Shown in pieces: positions 1 through 8,709 of a DNA stretch of 64,000 bases. Source of the DNA: Roseobacter sp965365545 (GTDB lineage: Bacteria; Pseudomonadota; Alphaproteobacteria; Rhodobacterales; Rhodobacteraceae); contig CBDUCB010000001.1 in the NCBI GenBank assembly GCA_965365545.1, positions 10,152 to 74,151 on the forward strand, in the 5' to 3' direction. Below the pieces are notes generated by a model, which was not told the origin of the DNA, ran no database searches, and saw only the letters and a list, made by a program, of their open reading frames with translations. A program made the translations under genes and the position numbers. The first letter of the stretch is position 1. Every line of letters starts with the position of its first letter.

Positions 1-174
1 AAGCGGGTAATTTCCGGCTCAGCGTCTGTTTGACGCAAGCTGAAGCCTTTATCTCGTACCCAGAATATGATTGTAAGGATGGCGAATACAACGGGAGGGC
101 TGATGCGCAACTCAGATCCTTCCCCACAATGCGCAACAATGATCCAGCGATCACCAATCAGATCAGGACGACAC

Positions 175-1056
175 ATGAAAAGAATCACATCCCTCGCAGG
201 CTTTATGGCCGGCCTGACAGCGACCGGTGCTTATGCACAGGACAACCTCGAAATCATCGGGAAACCTGTGGACGGGCTGACCGGGTTTCAGCCCGCTGTT
301 ACCGAACTGGCGCGCGATATCCACAATCTGGACTGGATGCTGCTGGTGATCATCACGATCATCTCGCTCTTTGTGACAGCGCTCATTGCCTGGGTCTGCA
401 TCCGCTACAATGCAAAGCGCAACCCGGAACCCGCGACTTTTACCCACCACACACCCGTTGAGATTGCCTGGACGGTCATCCCGATTGTCATCCTCGTGTT
501 CATCGGTGCCTATTCGCTGCCGGTTCTGTTCAAACAGCAGGAAATTCCCGAGGGCGACGTCACGATCAAAGTGACCGGATACCAGTGGTACTGGGATTAC
601 GAATACGTGGATGAGGGCTTTGAGTTTTCTTCCTACATGATCGGTGCACCGGCGACCGGTGGCAACAATGCCAAATCACCCGAGGTGATTCAGCAGCTTG
701 AAGAGGCCGGGTATTCGGAAGATGAGTTCCTGCTGGCAACCGACACATCTGTCGTTGTGCCTGTTGGCAAAACGATTGTGATGCAGGTCACGGCGGGCGA
801 TGTGATCCACTCCTGGACGATCCCGGCCTTTGGTGTGAAGCAGGACGGTGTGCCCGGTCGTCTGGCTGAACTGTGGTTTAAGGCGGAGCAGGAGGGCATT
901 TATTTCGGTCAGTGCTCCGAGCTTTGCGGTCTGAACCATGCTTACATGCCGATCACGGTCAAAGTCGTGTCCGAGGCGGCCTATGCCGAATGGCTGGCCG
1001 GCGCGAAAGAGGAATACGCCGGTATCCCGCAGACCCGCGTACTGGCATCCAACTGA
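175..1056 (+). CDS. ctaC: Cytochrome c oxidase subunit II (CtaC/CoxB)
   Basis: Subunit II of an aa3-type cytochrome c oxidase; it takes electrons from cytochrome c at the CuA centre and passes them to subunit I. The 293-residue protein starts with a signal sequence ending near AYAQ, followed by two membrane helices (about residues 55-80 and 95-115) and a periplasmic cupredoxin domain. The CuA motif is intact: C247, C251, H255 and M258 in CSELCGLNHAYM, plus the aromatic stretch QWYWDYEY. The ATG at 175 was chosen over upstream in-frame starts because it follows AGGAC and begins the signal peptide. It heads a run with ctaB, ctaG, ctaE and SURF1. Subunit I is not in the window. Confidence 0.97.
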   Translation: MKRITSLAGFMAGLTATGAYAQDNLEIIGKPVDGLTGFQPAVTELARDIHNLDWMLLVIITIISLFVTALIAWVCIRYNAKRNPEPATFTHHTPVEIAWTVIPIVILVFIGAYSLPVLFKQQEIPEGDVTIKVTGYQWYWDYEYVDEGFEFSSYMIGAPATGGNNAKSPEVIQQLEEAGYSEDEFLLATDTSVVVPVGKTIVMQVTAGDVIHSWTIPAFGVKQDGVPGRLAELWFKAEQEGIYFGQCSELCGLNHAYMPITVKVVSEAAYAEWLAGAKEEYAGIPQTRVLASN

Positions 1057-1063
1057 AGCGGGC

Positions 1064-1086
1064 CGGGCTGTGCGTGTCACAGCCCG
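1064..1086. other. Intercistronic hairpin between ctaC and ctaB
   Basis: CGGGCTGTG and CACAGCCCG form a perfect 9-bp stem with a 5-base loop, 7 bases after the ctaC stop. No T-run follows, so it looks more like an mRNA-stabilising or processing hairpin than a full terminator. Confidence 0.5.
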
Positions 1087-1114
1087 TCGCGCCATCTGCG
1101 CCCGAGGCACATGA

Positions 1115-2053
1115 ATGTCTGATGTAAGCTACAACACACCCACAGGGGAATATGACACGCAGCTCGGCGATTATTTCGCCCTGCTCAAGCCGCGCGTCAT
1201 GTCGCTGGTGGTGTTCACGGCGCTGGTGGGCCTGATCGCGGCGCCGGTGCCGGTGCATCCGGTCATTGCCTTTGCCTCGATCCTGTTTGTAGCCATCGGG
1301 GCAGGCGCTTCTGGTGCGCTCAATATGTGGTGGGACGCGGATATCGACGCCGTCATGCGGCGCACGGCAAAACGCCCGATCCCGTCGGGCCGGGTGCCTG
1401 CGGGCGAGGCGCTGAGCCTTGGGCTGGCGCTTTCCGGTCTTTCGGTGATGATGCTGGGGCTTGCGGCAAATCTGCTGTCCGCGGCGCTGCTGGCCTTTAC
1501 CATCTTCTTCTACGCCGTTGTCTATTCCATGTGGCTGAAACGCGCGACGCCGCAGAACATCGTCATCGGTGGCGCGGCAGGTGCGGTCCCGCCGGTCATC
1601 GGCTGGGTGATCGCAACGGGAAGCTTTTCGGTCGAGGCCTGGCTGATGTTTGCGCTGATCTTCATGTGGACGCCGCCGCACTTCTGGGCGCTGGCGCTCT
1701 TTATGAAGTCTGATTATGACGACGCGGATGTGCCGATGCTGACCGTGACCCACGGGCGCAAAGTGACTCGCGCACATATTATTGCCTATACAGTGCTGCT
1801 GGCCGTTCTGGCCGTTGGTACGGGCTTTACCGCCATCGGCGGGCCGCTTTATCTGGCGACGGCCGTGGTGCTGAACACGCTTTTTCTGAAAGGTGCTTAC
1901 GACATCTGGCGCCGGCCGGAGGAGGCCGCGGTCAAAGACGGCTATGTCGTGGAGAAGAAATTCTTCCGCCTGTCGCTCTGGTATCTGTTTGCCCATTTCG
2001 GCGCGATCCTGTTTGAGGCGGTACTGCGCCCCTTTGGTCTGGGAGGCTGGTAA
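1115..2053 (+). CDS. ctaB: Protoheme IX farnesyltransferase (heme O synthase)
   Basis: Adds a farnesyl group to heme B to make heme O, the precursor of heme A for the aa3 oxidase. The 312-residue integral membrane protein has about eight to nine hydrophobic helices. It carries the UbiA-family aspartate-rich motif NMWWDADID near residue 70, followed by RTAKRPIPSG, a hallmark of CyoE/CtaB. Its length matches the family. It sits between the subunit II gene and the ctaG block, the usual alphaproteobacterial cox arrangement, so it is almost certainly co-expressed with the oxidase. Confidence 0.96.
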   Translation: MSDVSYNTPTGEYDTQLGDYFALLKPRVMSLVVFTALVGLIAAPVPVHPVIAFASILFVAIGAGASGALNMWWDADIDAVMRRTAKRPIPSGRVPAGEALSLGLALSGLSVMMLGLAANLLSAALLAFTIFFYAVVYSMWLKRATPQNIVIGGAAGAVPPVIGWVIATGSFSVEAWLMFALIFMWTPPHFWALALFMKSDYDDADVPMLTVTHGRKVTRAHIIAYTVLLAVLAVGTGFTAIGGPLYLATAVVLNTLFLKGAYDIWRRPEEAAVKDGYVVEKKFFRLSLWYLFAHFGAILFEAVLRPFGLGGW

Positions 2054-2056
2054 ACA

Positions 2057-2221
2057 ATGGCACTGCGTCCCGAACACGAGATTCACACACGCCGCCGCGG
2101 ACGCAACGTTGGCGTCGGTCTGATGCTTGCAGGCTTTGTGGTGCTGGTGCTGGCGCTGACCTTTACCAAGGTCACCAACGGTGCGTTTGAGTTACCCCGT
2201 GCAGAGGAGCTCACACAGTAA
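2057..2221 (+). CDS. Small single-helix membrane protein of the cox cluster (CoxF-like)
   Basis: A 54-residue protein below the size of most ORF lists. It starts MALRPEHEIHTRRRGRN, has one transmembrane helix at about residues 19-36 and a short C-terminal tail. The start lies three bases after the ctaB stop, and its stop overlaps the ctaG start by one base (TAATG), so it is translated within the operon. Small one-helix proteins at this exact place are known in Rhodobacterales cox clusters and are sometimes labelled CoxF. I infer a role in oxidase assembly or as a small subunit; the sequence itself shows no catalytic motif. Confidence 0.8.
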   Translation: MALRPEHEIHTRRRGRNVGVGLMLAGFVVLVLALTFTKVTNGAFELPRAEELTQ

Positions 2222-2805
2222 TGGCGCTTTCCGGTCCGGCAAAAACAGTGACGCAGACCGTCAGCCTCGTGCTTGTGATGGGCGCGCTGGCCTGGGCATC
2301 AGTGCCGTTCTACGACTGGTTCTGCCGGGTGACGGGTTTCGGGGGTGTTACGGGCGTCTCTGAAGTGGCCCCTGATGATGTGCTCGATCAGACGATCAAA
2401 ATCCGTTTCGACGGCTCTCTGAACAACCGCATGTCCTGGGAATTCAAACCCGTTGTCCGCGAGATGGAAGTGAAGATCGGCGAAACCGGCCTTGCTTTTT
2501 ATGAGGCCTATAACCCGACAGATCGCCCCATCGCGGGGTCTGCGAGCTATAACGTCACCCCCTATCAGGCGGGCGGCTTTTTCAACAAGATCCAGTGTTT
2601 CTGCTTTGAAGAGCAGGTGCTCGCCCCCGGGGAGCGGGTGCAGATGCCGGTCACCTTCTATGTCGATCCGGAAATCGTCGGTGACCGCGACGGACAGTAT
2701 ATACACACCATCACACTGTCCTATACATTCTACGAAATTGATCTGCCTGAAGGTTATGCCGCGGTGGACGATGCCAATACCAACTCAGACACAAGTCTGA
2801 ACTGA
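2221..2805 (+). CDS. ctaG: Cytochrome c oxidase assembly protein CtaG/Cox11
   Basis: Copper chaperone that inserts CuB into subunit I. The 194-residue protein has one N-terminal membrane anchor (about residues 10-28) and a periplasmic Ig-like domain. The copper-binding CFCF motif is present as IQCFCFEEQ near residue 125, and VPFYDWFCRVTGFGG near the anchor is typical of Cox11. It is translationally coupled to the upstream small gene by a one-base overlap and is followed 25 bases later by ctaE. Confidence 0.96.
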   Translation: MALSGPAKTVTQTVSLVLVMGALAWASVPFYDWFCRVTGFGGVTGVSEVAPDDVLDQTIKIRFDGSLNNRMSWEFKPVVREMEVKIGETGLAFYEAYNPTDRPIAGSASYNVTPYQAGGFFNKIQCFCFEEQVLAPGERVQMPVTFYVDPEIVGDRDGQYIHTITLSYTFYEIDLPEGYAAVDDANTNSDTSLN

Positions 2806-2830
2806 CCAGGATAAGGTAAGGGACGCACAT

Positions 2831-3637
2831 ATGGCCCATGAAAAGAACCACGACTATCACATTCTGAACCCCTCGATCTGGCCGTTTCTGGGCGCGCTGG
2901 CGGGCTTTATCATGCTCTTTGGTGCGGTGCTCTGGATGCAGGATGTCACGCCCTTCATGTTCTGGATCGGCTTTGTGGGCGTGCTTTATGTCATGTTCGC
3001 CTGGTGGTCCGAGGTGGTCACCGAAAGCAAGGTGGGCGATCACACGCCCGTCGTCCGGATCGGCCTGCGCTATGGCTTTATCCTCTTCATCATGTCCGAA
3101 GTGATGTTCTTCGCGGCCTGGTTCTGGAGCTTTTTCAAACACGCCATCTACCCGATGAACGAATACGTCGGCTCGGAATACATCCCGCCGGAGATCTATC
3201 AGGTGGACGCGCTGCACCTGCCGCTGATCAACACGCTGGTGCTGCTGCTGTCGGGATGTGCGGTCACATGGGCGCACCACGCTCTGGTGCATGAGAATAA
3301 CCGCAAGGACCTGATCTGGGGTCTGGCGATCTCTATTATCCTCGGCGTGCTCTTCACGGCCCTGCAGGCCTATGAGTATTCCTATCTGCTCTATCAGGGA
3401 TGGGAGTTCGGCGGCGACAAGTTCTTCTCCAACTTCTTCATGGCGACAGGCTTTCACGGCGCGCATGTGATCATCGGGACAATCTTTCTTACGGTCTGTC
3501 TGATACGTGCGATGAAAGGGCATTTCACGCCTGAAAAGCACGTCGGTTTCGAGGCAGCGGCCTGGTACTGGCACTTTGTGGATGTGGTCTGGCTCTTCCT
3601 CTTCTTCGCCGTTTACATGTGGGGTGTGCCGGGCTGA
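2831..3637 (+). CDS. ctaE: Cytochrome c oxidase subunit III
   Basis: Seven-helix subunit III of the aa3 oxidase, 268 residues, the usual length for the long alphaproteobacterial form. Recognisable features are MAHEKNHDYHILNPSIWP at the N-terminus, SEVMFFAAWFWSFF with the conserved glutamate, GFHGAHVIIG, and the C-terminal WYWHFVDVVWLFLF. The ATG at 2831 overlaps an NdeI-like CATATG. A strong hairpin with a T-run follows, so part of the transcription probably ends after this gene. Confidence 0.97.
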   Translation: MAHEKNHDYHILNPSIWPFLGALAGFIMLFGAVLWMQDVTPFMFWIGFVGVLYVMFAWWSEVVTESKVGDHTPVVRIGLRYGFILFIMSEVMFFAAWFWSFFKHAIYPMNEYVGSEYIPPEIYQVDALHLPLINTLVLLLSGCAVTWAHHALVHENNRKDLIWGLAISIILGVLFTALQAYEYSYLLYQGWEFGGDKFFSNFFMATGFHGAHVIIGTIFLTVCLIRAMKGHFTPEKHVGFEAAAWYWHFVDVVWLFLFFAVYMWGVPG

Positions 3638-3681
3638 ACCACACGCCTTGCAATCCCGCCCGGGGCACGTAAAAAGCCAAC

Positions 3682-3713
3682 GGCGCGCGCAGCGATGCGC
3701 GCGCCTTGTTTTT
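3682..3713 (+). terminator. Rho-independent terminator after ctaE
   Basis: GGCGCGCGCA and TGCGCGCGCC make a perfect 10-bp stem with a GCGA loop, followed by TTGTTTTT. It lies between ctaE and the SURF1 gene, only 16 bases before the latter, so it may act as a partial terminator separating oxidase subunits from SURF1. Confidence 0.8.
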
Positions 3714-3729
3714 GGGGAGCGTAGGATAA

Positions 3730-4410
3730 ATGCGACGACTTGCATTCCTGCTGATCTTTGGTCTGGGCGGGGCGGCCCTCCTGACCGGTCTCGGCATCTG
3801 GCAGGTGCAGCGTCTTGCGTGGAAAGAGGCGATCATTGATGAGATCGATGCCGCGATCCTCGCCGACCCGGTCGCTTTGCCCGAAACACCTGATCCGGCG
3901 CGCGACGCCTACCTTCCGGTGCAGGTAACCGGCACGCTGGGCGCCGGTTACCTGCGGGTGCTGGTCTCGAAAAAACAGGTGGGTGCAGGCTACCGTATCA
4001 TTCGGCCGATGCTGCATGATACCGGGCCGTTGCTTGTGGATCTCGGCTTTGTTTCCGTGGCTGATGCTGACGGGCTCAGCTTCGAAGAGGGGCCGCCCGT
4101 CACCATTACCGGTAATCTGCAGTGGCCGCAGGAGACCGACAGCTTCACCCCGCCACCCGACACCGGTAAAAACATCTGGTTTGCGCGCGACGTCTCCGCC
4201 ATGGCGGATGCCCTGAACACACGGCCCGTCCTGGTCGTAAGACGTGACGTGCCGTTTCCGGACAGCCCGCTGACGGCAATGCCGGTGGACACCAGCGCAA
4301 TTCCGAACGATCACTTGCAATACGCGATCACGTGGTTCTCTCTGGCCGCGATCTGGATTGCGATGACTGCCTTCTTCCTGCGTCGCGGCTCCGCGGCCAA
4401 CCGGACCTGA
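3730..4410 (+). CDS. SURF1 family protein (cytochrome oxidase assembly)
   Basis: SURF1 (Shy1) proteins assist heme A delivery and assembly of aa3 oxidases. The 226-residue protein has the family layout: an N-terminal helix (about residues 3-24, ending GLGIWQVQRL), a large periplasmic loop, and a C-terminal helix (about 198-218) after the HLQYAITWFSLA motif. The start at 3730 is preceded by GGGGAGCG. It is the last oxidase-related gene of the block; thrC starts four bases downstream. An unusually strong inverted repeat lies inside the coding region at 3921-3955. Confidence 0.94.
   Translation: MRRLAFLLIFGLGGAALLTGLGIWQVQRLAWKEAIIDEIDAAILADPVALPETPDPARDAYLPVQVTGTLGAGYLRVLVSKKQVGAGYRIIRPMLHDTGPLLVDLGFVSVADADGLSFEEGPPVTITGNLQWPQETDSFTPPPDTGKNIWFARDVSAMADALNTRPVLVVRRDVPFPDSPLTAMPVDTSAIPNDHLQYAITWFSLAAIWIAMTAFFLRRGSAANRT
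3921..3955. repeat. 13-bp perfect inverted repeat inside SURF1
   Basis: GCAGGTAACCGGC at 3921-3933 and its exact reverse complement at 3943-3955 are separated by 9 bases. It encodes part of the periplasmic loop (VQVTGTLGAGYLR) and would form a stable hairpin in DNA or mRNA. Its function is unknown. Confidence 0.6.
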
Positions 4411-4414
4411 CCCC

Positions 4415-5803
4415 ATGCGATACATCTCGACCCGCGGCACAGCCCCCGTTCTGAATTTTGAAGAGGCAATGCTCACGGGCCTTGCCCGCGACGGCGGGCT
4501 GTATGTGCCGGAGACGATCCCGCAGATGACCGGCAACGAAATTGCCGCTCTGGAGGGGCTGAGCTATGAGGCAATCGCTTACCGGGTGATGCGGCCTTTT
4601 GTAGGTGATGTATTTACCGACGATGAATTCGAGGGGATCATCGACCGCGCTTATGCAGGTTTTGGTCATGCTGCCCGCGCGCCGCTGAAACAACTCGACC
4701 AGGGGCATTTCCTGCTGGAACTTTTCCACGGACCGACGCTGGCGTTCAAAGACTTTGCCATGCAGCTCATCGGCCAGATGTTCCAGACCGCTTTGGGGCG
4801 CAAGGGTGAGCGCGTCACGATTGTGGGGGCTACATCCGGCGATACCGGGTCGGCGGCGATTGAAGCGTTCCGCGGGCTCGACAATGTGGATGTGTTTATC
4901 ATGTACCCGCACGGGCGCATCTCGGAAGTGCAGCGCCGCCAGATGACCACCCCGCAGGAAAGCAATGTGCACGCGCTTGCCATGGACGGAGATTTTGACG
5001 CCTGCCAGGCGCGGCTCAAAGATATGTTCAATGACTTTGAGTTCCGCGACGGCGTGCGGCTCGCAGGTGTGAATTCGATCAACTGGGGACGGGTGCTGGC
5101 GCAGGTCGTGTATTACTTCTCTTCCGCTGTCGCTCTGGGTGCACCGCACCGGTCCGTAAGCTTTACCGTGCCTACAGGTAACTTCGGTGACATCTTTGCC
5201 GGCTACATCGCCAAGCGGATGGGGCTGCCCGTCGATCGCCTGGTCGTAGCGACCAATCAGAACGACATTCTGCATCGCTGCCTGTCGGGGCAGGGGTATC
5301 ACAAGGGCGAGACGGTGCCTTCGATCAGCCCGTCGATGGACATTCAGGTCAGCTCAAACTTTGAACGCGCGCTTTTTGATGCCTATGACCGGGAAGCGCC
5401 GGCCGTGGTGCAGCTGATGGACGAGCTGAAAGCAGGTGGCTTTGATGTAAGCCAGGGGGCGATGCAGGTTCTGCAGTCGCATTACAGCTCCGGGCGCGTA
5501 TCTGAGGCGGAAACCTCGGCCACGATCACCTCAGAGCTGAAAGCCAGCGGTGAGCTGCTCTGTCCGCACTCTGCGGTCGGTGTCTGTGTGGCACAGGCGC
5601 AGCGCAAGACCGGCACGCCAATGATCACCCTGGCAACCGCGCACCCGGCGAAATTCCCCGATGCGGTTGAGCAGGCCTCGGGCATCCGCCCGCCCTTGCC
5701 CCCGCGCATGGCTGACCTGTATGAACGCAGCGAGAGGGTGAGCAGGGTGCCGGATGATCTGGAAGCTCTGAAGGGGTTTATCAGGGAGACTATCTCAGCG
5801 TGA
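4415..5803 (+). CDS. thrC: Threonine synthase
   Basis: PLP enzyme converting O-phosphohomoserine to threonine. At 462 residues it is the long (E. coli/yeast-like) form. It begins MRYISTRGTAP, and the PLP lysine is K112 in HGPTLAFKDFAMQ. GATSGDTGSAAI binds the cofactor phosphate, and SINWGRVLAQ is also typical. It starts four bases after the SURF1 stop, and its TGA overlaps the GTG start of the next gene (GTGA), so SURF1, thrC and the peptidase are probably cotranscribed. The same order is common in Rhodobacterales. Confidence 0.97.
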   Translation: MRYISTRGTAPVLNFEEAMLTGLARDGGLYVPETIPQMTGNEIAALEGLSYEAIAYRVMRPFVGDVFTDDEFEGIIDRAYAGFGHAARAPLKQLDQGHFLLELFHGPTLAFKDFAMQLIGQMFQTALGRKGERVTIVGATSGDTGSAAIEAFRGLDNVDVFIMYPHGRISEVQRRQMTTPQESNVHALAMDGDFDACQARLKDMFNDFEFRDGVRLAGVNSINWGRVLAQVVYYFSSAVALGAPHRSVSFTVPTGNFGDIFAGYIAKRMGLPVDRLVVATNQNDILHRCLSGQGYHKGETVPSISPSMDIQVSSNFERALFDAYDREAPAVVQLMDELKAGGFDVSQGAMQVLQSHYSSGRVSEAETSATITSELKASGELLCPHSAVGVCVAQAQRKTGTPMITLATAHPAKFPDAVEQASGIRPPLPPRMADLYERSERVSRVPDDLEALKGFIRETISA

Positions 5804-7062
5804 CAGTAGAACAGCACCGTCTGGCCAACGGATTTCGTATCGTGACCGAACATATGCCGGGGCTCGCCTCGGCCTCCGTCGGGGTCTGGGTGACCGCCGG
5901 CGCGCGGCATGAAAAGCCCGGACAGAACGGCATCGCCCATTTCCTTGAGCATATGGCGTTCAAGGGCACAAAGCGGCGTTCGGCGTTGCAGATTGCGGAA
6001 AGTATTGAGGATGTGGGCGGCTATATAAATGCCTACACGAGCCGTGAGGTGACGGCCTATTACGCACGTGTGCTGGAAAACGACGTGCCGCTGGCGCTGG
6101 ATGTAATCTCGGATATTCTGCTGAACCCGACGCTGGAAAAGGCGGAGATTGAAGTTGAGCGCGGCGTGATCCTGCAGGAGATTGGTCAGGCTCTGGACAC
6201 CCCCGATGACGTGATTTTTGACTGGCTTCAGGAAGAGGCCTATCCCGATCATCCGATGGGCCGCACGATTTTGGGGCCAGCGGAGCGGGTATCTGCATTT
6301 ACCCGGGCGGATCTGAAGAAATTCATCACTCAGCATTACGGGCCTGAGCAGATGATCCTGTCAGCGGCCGGTGCCGTAGATCACGAAGCGATTGTCCGGC
6401 TTGCCGAAGAGCTCTTCGGAGAGATGGAAGTGCGCCCTGCTGCCACAGTGAAGGCCGCGCAGTTTTCCGGTGGTGAGCGGCGCCAGGTCAAAGCGCTGGA
6501 GCAGGCCCATTTTGCGATGGCCTTTGAGAGCCCCGGATACCGCGACAATGCGATCTACACAGCTCAGATCTATGCGTCCGCCCTTGGCGGGGGGATGTCC
6601 AGCCGGCTCTTTCAGGAGATCCGCGAAAACCGCGGGCTGTGTTATTCCATCTTTGCCCAGGCCGGGGCCTATGCCGATACCGGCATGACCACGATCTATG
6701 CCGGCACCTCGGCGGCGCGGCTTTCGCAGCTCGCGGAGATCACCATCGATGAGATGAAGCGCGCGGCCGGAGACATGTCGCCGGCTGAGGTGGCCCGCGC
6801 GCGGGTACAGATGAAAGCGGGTCTGCTGATGGGGCTGGAGAGCCCGTCCAACCGCGCCGAACGGCTCGCACGGCTGGTGCAGATCTGGGACCGGGTGCCG
6901 CCACTTGAGGAAACCGTAGAGCTCATTGATGCGGTCACGACCGGGGATGTGCGCGAGTTTGCTGAAGGTATGGCTTCTGCCGCGCCTGCGGCTATGGCGC
7001 TTTATGGTCCGGTTGAAGACGCGCCGACGCTTGAGCGGTTGCAGGAGCGCCGGGCGGCCTGA
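5800..7062 (+). CDS. M16 family zinc peptidase (mitochondrial-processing-peptidase-like)
   Basis: A 420-residue insulinase-like metallopeptidase related to the beta subunit of mitochondrial processing peptidase. The inverted zinc motif HFLEH (H47, E50, H51) and the downstream IEVERGVILQEI with the third zinc ligand are intact, so it should be active; the substrate-binding glycine-rich segment LGGGMSSRLFQEIRE is also present. The GTG start overlaps the thrC stop. The next gene begins at its last base (TGATG). The natural substrate is unknown for bacterial members. Confidence 0.94.
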   Translation: MTVEQHRLANGFRIVTEHMPGLASASVGVWVTAGARHEKPGQNGIAHFLEHMAFKGTKRRSALQIAESIEDVGGYINAYTSREVTAYYARVLENDVPLALDVISDILLNPTLEKAEIEVERGVILQEIGQALDTPDDVIFDWLQEEAYPDHPMGRTILGPAERVSAFTRADLKKFITQHYGPEQMILSAAGAVDHEAIVRLAEELFGEMEVRPAATVKAAQFSGGERRQVKALEQAHFAMAFESPGYRDNAIYTAQIYASALGGGMSSRLFQEIRENRGLCYSIFAQAGAYADTGMTTIYAGTSAARLSQLAEITIDEMKRAAGDMSPAEVARARVQMKAGLLMGLESPSNRAERLARLVQIWDRVPPLEETVELIDAVTTGDVREFAEGMASAAPAAMALYGPVEDAPTLERLQERRAA

Positions 7063-7646
7063 TGCTGCGCGGCTTTCGCAAACTGAAGATAGAAACGGAG
7101 CGGATGACGCTGCGCCCGCCGGTGCATTCAGATTTCCGGGCCTGGTCTGTGCTGCGCGCGCAAAGCGTTGACTACCTGCGGTCATGGGAGCCGAGCTGGG
7201 CGGATGATCATCTGACACGCAAGGCCTTTACCAACCGGGTCTACTGGGCACAGCGGTCGGTCTCGGGTGGGACGGCCCTGCCGCTTTTCCTGATCCGGCG
7301 CAGCGATACTGTGCTGCTGGGTGCTATTACGCTCGACAATATCCGGCGCGGTCCTGCTCAGGCCGGCACGCTGGGATACTGGACCGGCGAGCCCTTTGCG
7401 CGCCAGGGCTATATGCGCGAAGCGATCACAGCACTTGTACATCACGCTTTTACGCGTCTTGACCTGAGCCGGATCGAGGCGGCATGCCTGCCGGAGAACG
7501 CGGCCTCCCGCGGATTGCTGGAAACCTCCGGGTTCAAGTATGAGGGTGTGGCGCAAAGTTATCTGCAGATTGACGGGCGCTGGCGTACGCATGTGCTTTA
7601 TGCAGCCCTGCGCGGCGACAGGCGTGGCAAAGCCGCGGCCTCCTGA
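7062..7646 (+). CDS. GNAT family N-acetyltransferase (RimJ/RimL-like)
   Basis: A 194-residue acetyltransferase resembling RimJ, which acetylates the N-terminus of ribosomal protein S5. It opens with a LKIETERMTLRPP motif. The acetyl-CoA pyrophosphate loop region is EPFARQGYMREA, and CLPENAASRGLLETSGFKYEG is the family C-terminal signature. It is coupled to the peptidase gene by a TGATG overlap and is probably the last gene of the thrC operon. The acceptor protein cannot be told from sequence. Confidence 0.9.
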   Translation: MLRGFRKLKIETERMTLRPPVHSDFRAWSVLRAQSVDYLRSWEPSWADDHLTRKAFTNRVYWAQRSVSGGTALPLFLIRRSDTVLLGAITLDNIRRGPAQAGTLGYWTGEPFARQGYMREAITALVHHAFTRLDLSRIEAACLPENAASRGLLETSGFKYEGVAQSYLQIDGRWRTHVLYAALRGDRRGKAAAS

Positions 7647-7687
7647 GACCTTTCTGTTAAACTGGGCGGCTGCGCCGCACGACAGGC

Positions 7688-7733
7688 CCCGGTCCCTTTC
7701 CTGCGGAACGGGACCGGGATGCGCCTTCGGCGC
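7688..7733. other. Two adjacent hairpins after the acetyltransferase gene
   Basis: CCCGGTCCC/GGGACCGGG (7688-7696 with 7710-7718) is followed at once by GCGCC-TTC-GGCGC (7721-7733). They lie in the 203-base gap before the next gene. No clear T-run follows, so they are possible transcription-end structures only. Confidence 0.4.
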
Positions 7734-7849
7734 GCGTACTTTTGCCGTAAGATGAGGCAGTTGACCGCGGGATCTATGCGGCGACGTGGTCAGGGTGCTG
7801 ATTTTATATCGGTGTGCGCTATTGTCTTTATCGACAAGGGGGACTGACC

Positions 7850-8662
7850 ATGCTGATCCGCGCATTCATTTTGCTGTTGTTATCTGCCGCCTGCGTGTCT
7901 GCGCAGGAGCGCACGCCGAGCCATTGTGTGGCGCTTGCACAGTCCGCGCCGGGACTGGAATATGTGCAGCCTGCAGCCCTCGGGCCCGTTCCGTCAGAGA
8001 CGGTCAGATTGCATTATATCAATCACGCCAGTTTCCTCATCCGCAGCCATGGCGGGCTGAATATGGTGACCGATTACACAGGCTACACCGGCACGCTGCC
8101 CTGGATACCGGATGTGGTGACGATGAACCATGCGCATGACACGCACTGGACGGCTTTTCCCGATCCTGCAATTCCGCATGTGCTGCCGGGCTGGGGTGAG
8201 TTTGGGTCGGGCATCGATCATCGTCTGGATCTGGGCGAGGTGCTGGTACGCAACGTTTCCACCGATATACGCTCGCAGTTTTCCGGTCTCGAGACCGAGG
8301 GCAATTCGATTTTTATTTTTGAGATGGCCGGGCTTTGCATCGGGCATCTGGGGCATCTGCATCACGAACCGGATGCAGAGCAATATGCCGCGATCGGGCG
8401 GCTCGATGTGGTGATGGCACCGGTGGACGGGGGCTATACACTGGATCTGCCGACGATGACGCGGGTGCTCAAGAGGTTGCGCTCCTCCGTTGTGATCCCG
8501 ATGCACTGGTTCTCTCTTTATGCGCTGGATGAGTTTCTGGCCGGCATGTCGGATGAGTTCACCGTGATTGACACCGGCGCGCCCTCTCTGGAGATTTCGC
8601 TGGATAAGCTGCCCTCGCGGCCCACGATCATGGTGTTGCGGCCGGAATACCTGAGCGAATAG
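7850..8662 (+). CDS. Secreted metallo-beta-lactamase-fold protein (UlaG-like)
   Basis: A 270-residue protein with a signal peptide (about the first 18 residues, ending CVSA-QE). The rest resembles the L-ascorbate-lactonase/UlaG branch of metallo-beta-lactamase fold hydrolases: INHASFLIRS, a MNHAHDTHW motif in place of the canonical HxHxDH, GHLGHLHHEP and a final MHWF. The ATG at 7850 follows AAGGGGG and starts the signal peptide, whereas the longer frame would bury it. It stands alone. Substrate unknown; periplasmic placement is predicted. Confidence 0.75.
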   Translation: MLIRAFILLLLSAACVSAQERTPSHCVALAQSAPGLEYVQPAALGPVPSETVRLHYINHASFLIRSHGGLNMVTDYTGYTGTLPWIPDVVTMNHAHDTHWTAFPDPAIPHVLPGWGEFGSGIDHRLDLGEVLVRNVSTDIRSQFSGLETEGNSIFIFEMAGLCIGHLGHLHHEPDAEQYAAIGRLDVVMAPVDGGYTLDLPTMTRVLKRLRSSVVIPMHWFSLYALDEFLAGMSDEFTVIDTGAPSLEISLDKLPSRPTIMVLRPEYLSE

Positions 8663-8709
8663 GCAGGCCACATGCTTGCATATCCCCGCCGGAAAGGGGA
8701 TCAGGTTTC

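Noticed and set aside
66..71. TATGAT as a possible -10 for ctaC
   Set aside because: No acceptable -35 at proper distance; the region is too short to judge because the window starts here.
959..2086. 375-codon minus frame across ctaB
   Set aside because: Antisense shadow of the ctaC end and ctaB; composition (very high R, H, Q) is not protein-like.
2711..3745. 344-codon minus frame opposite ctaE
   Set aside because: Shadow of ctaE, with no ribosome-binding site and no recognisable motif.
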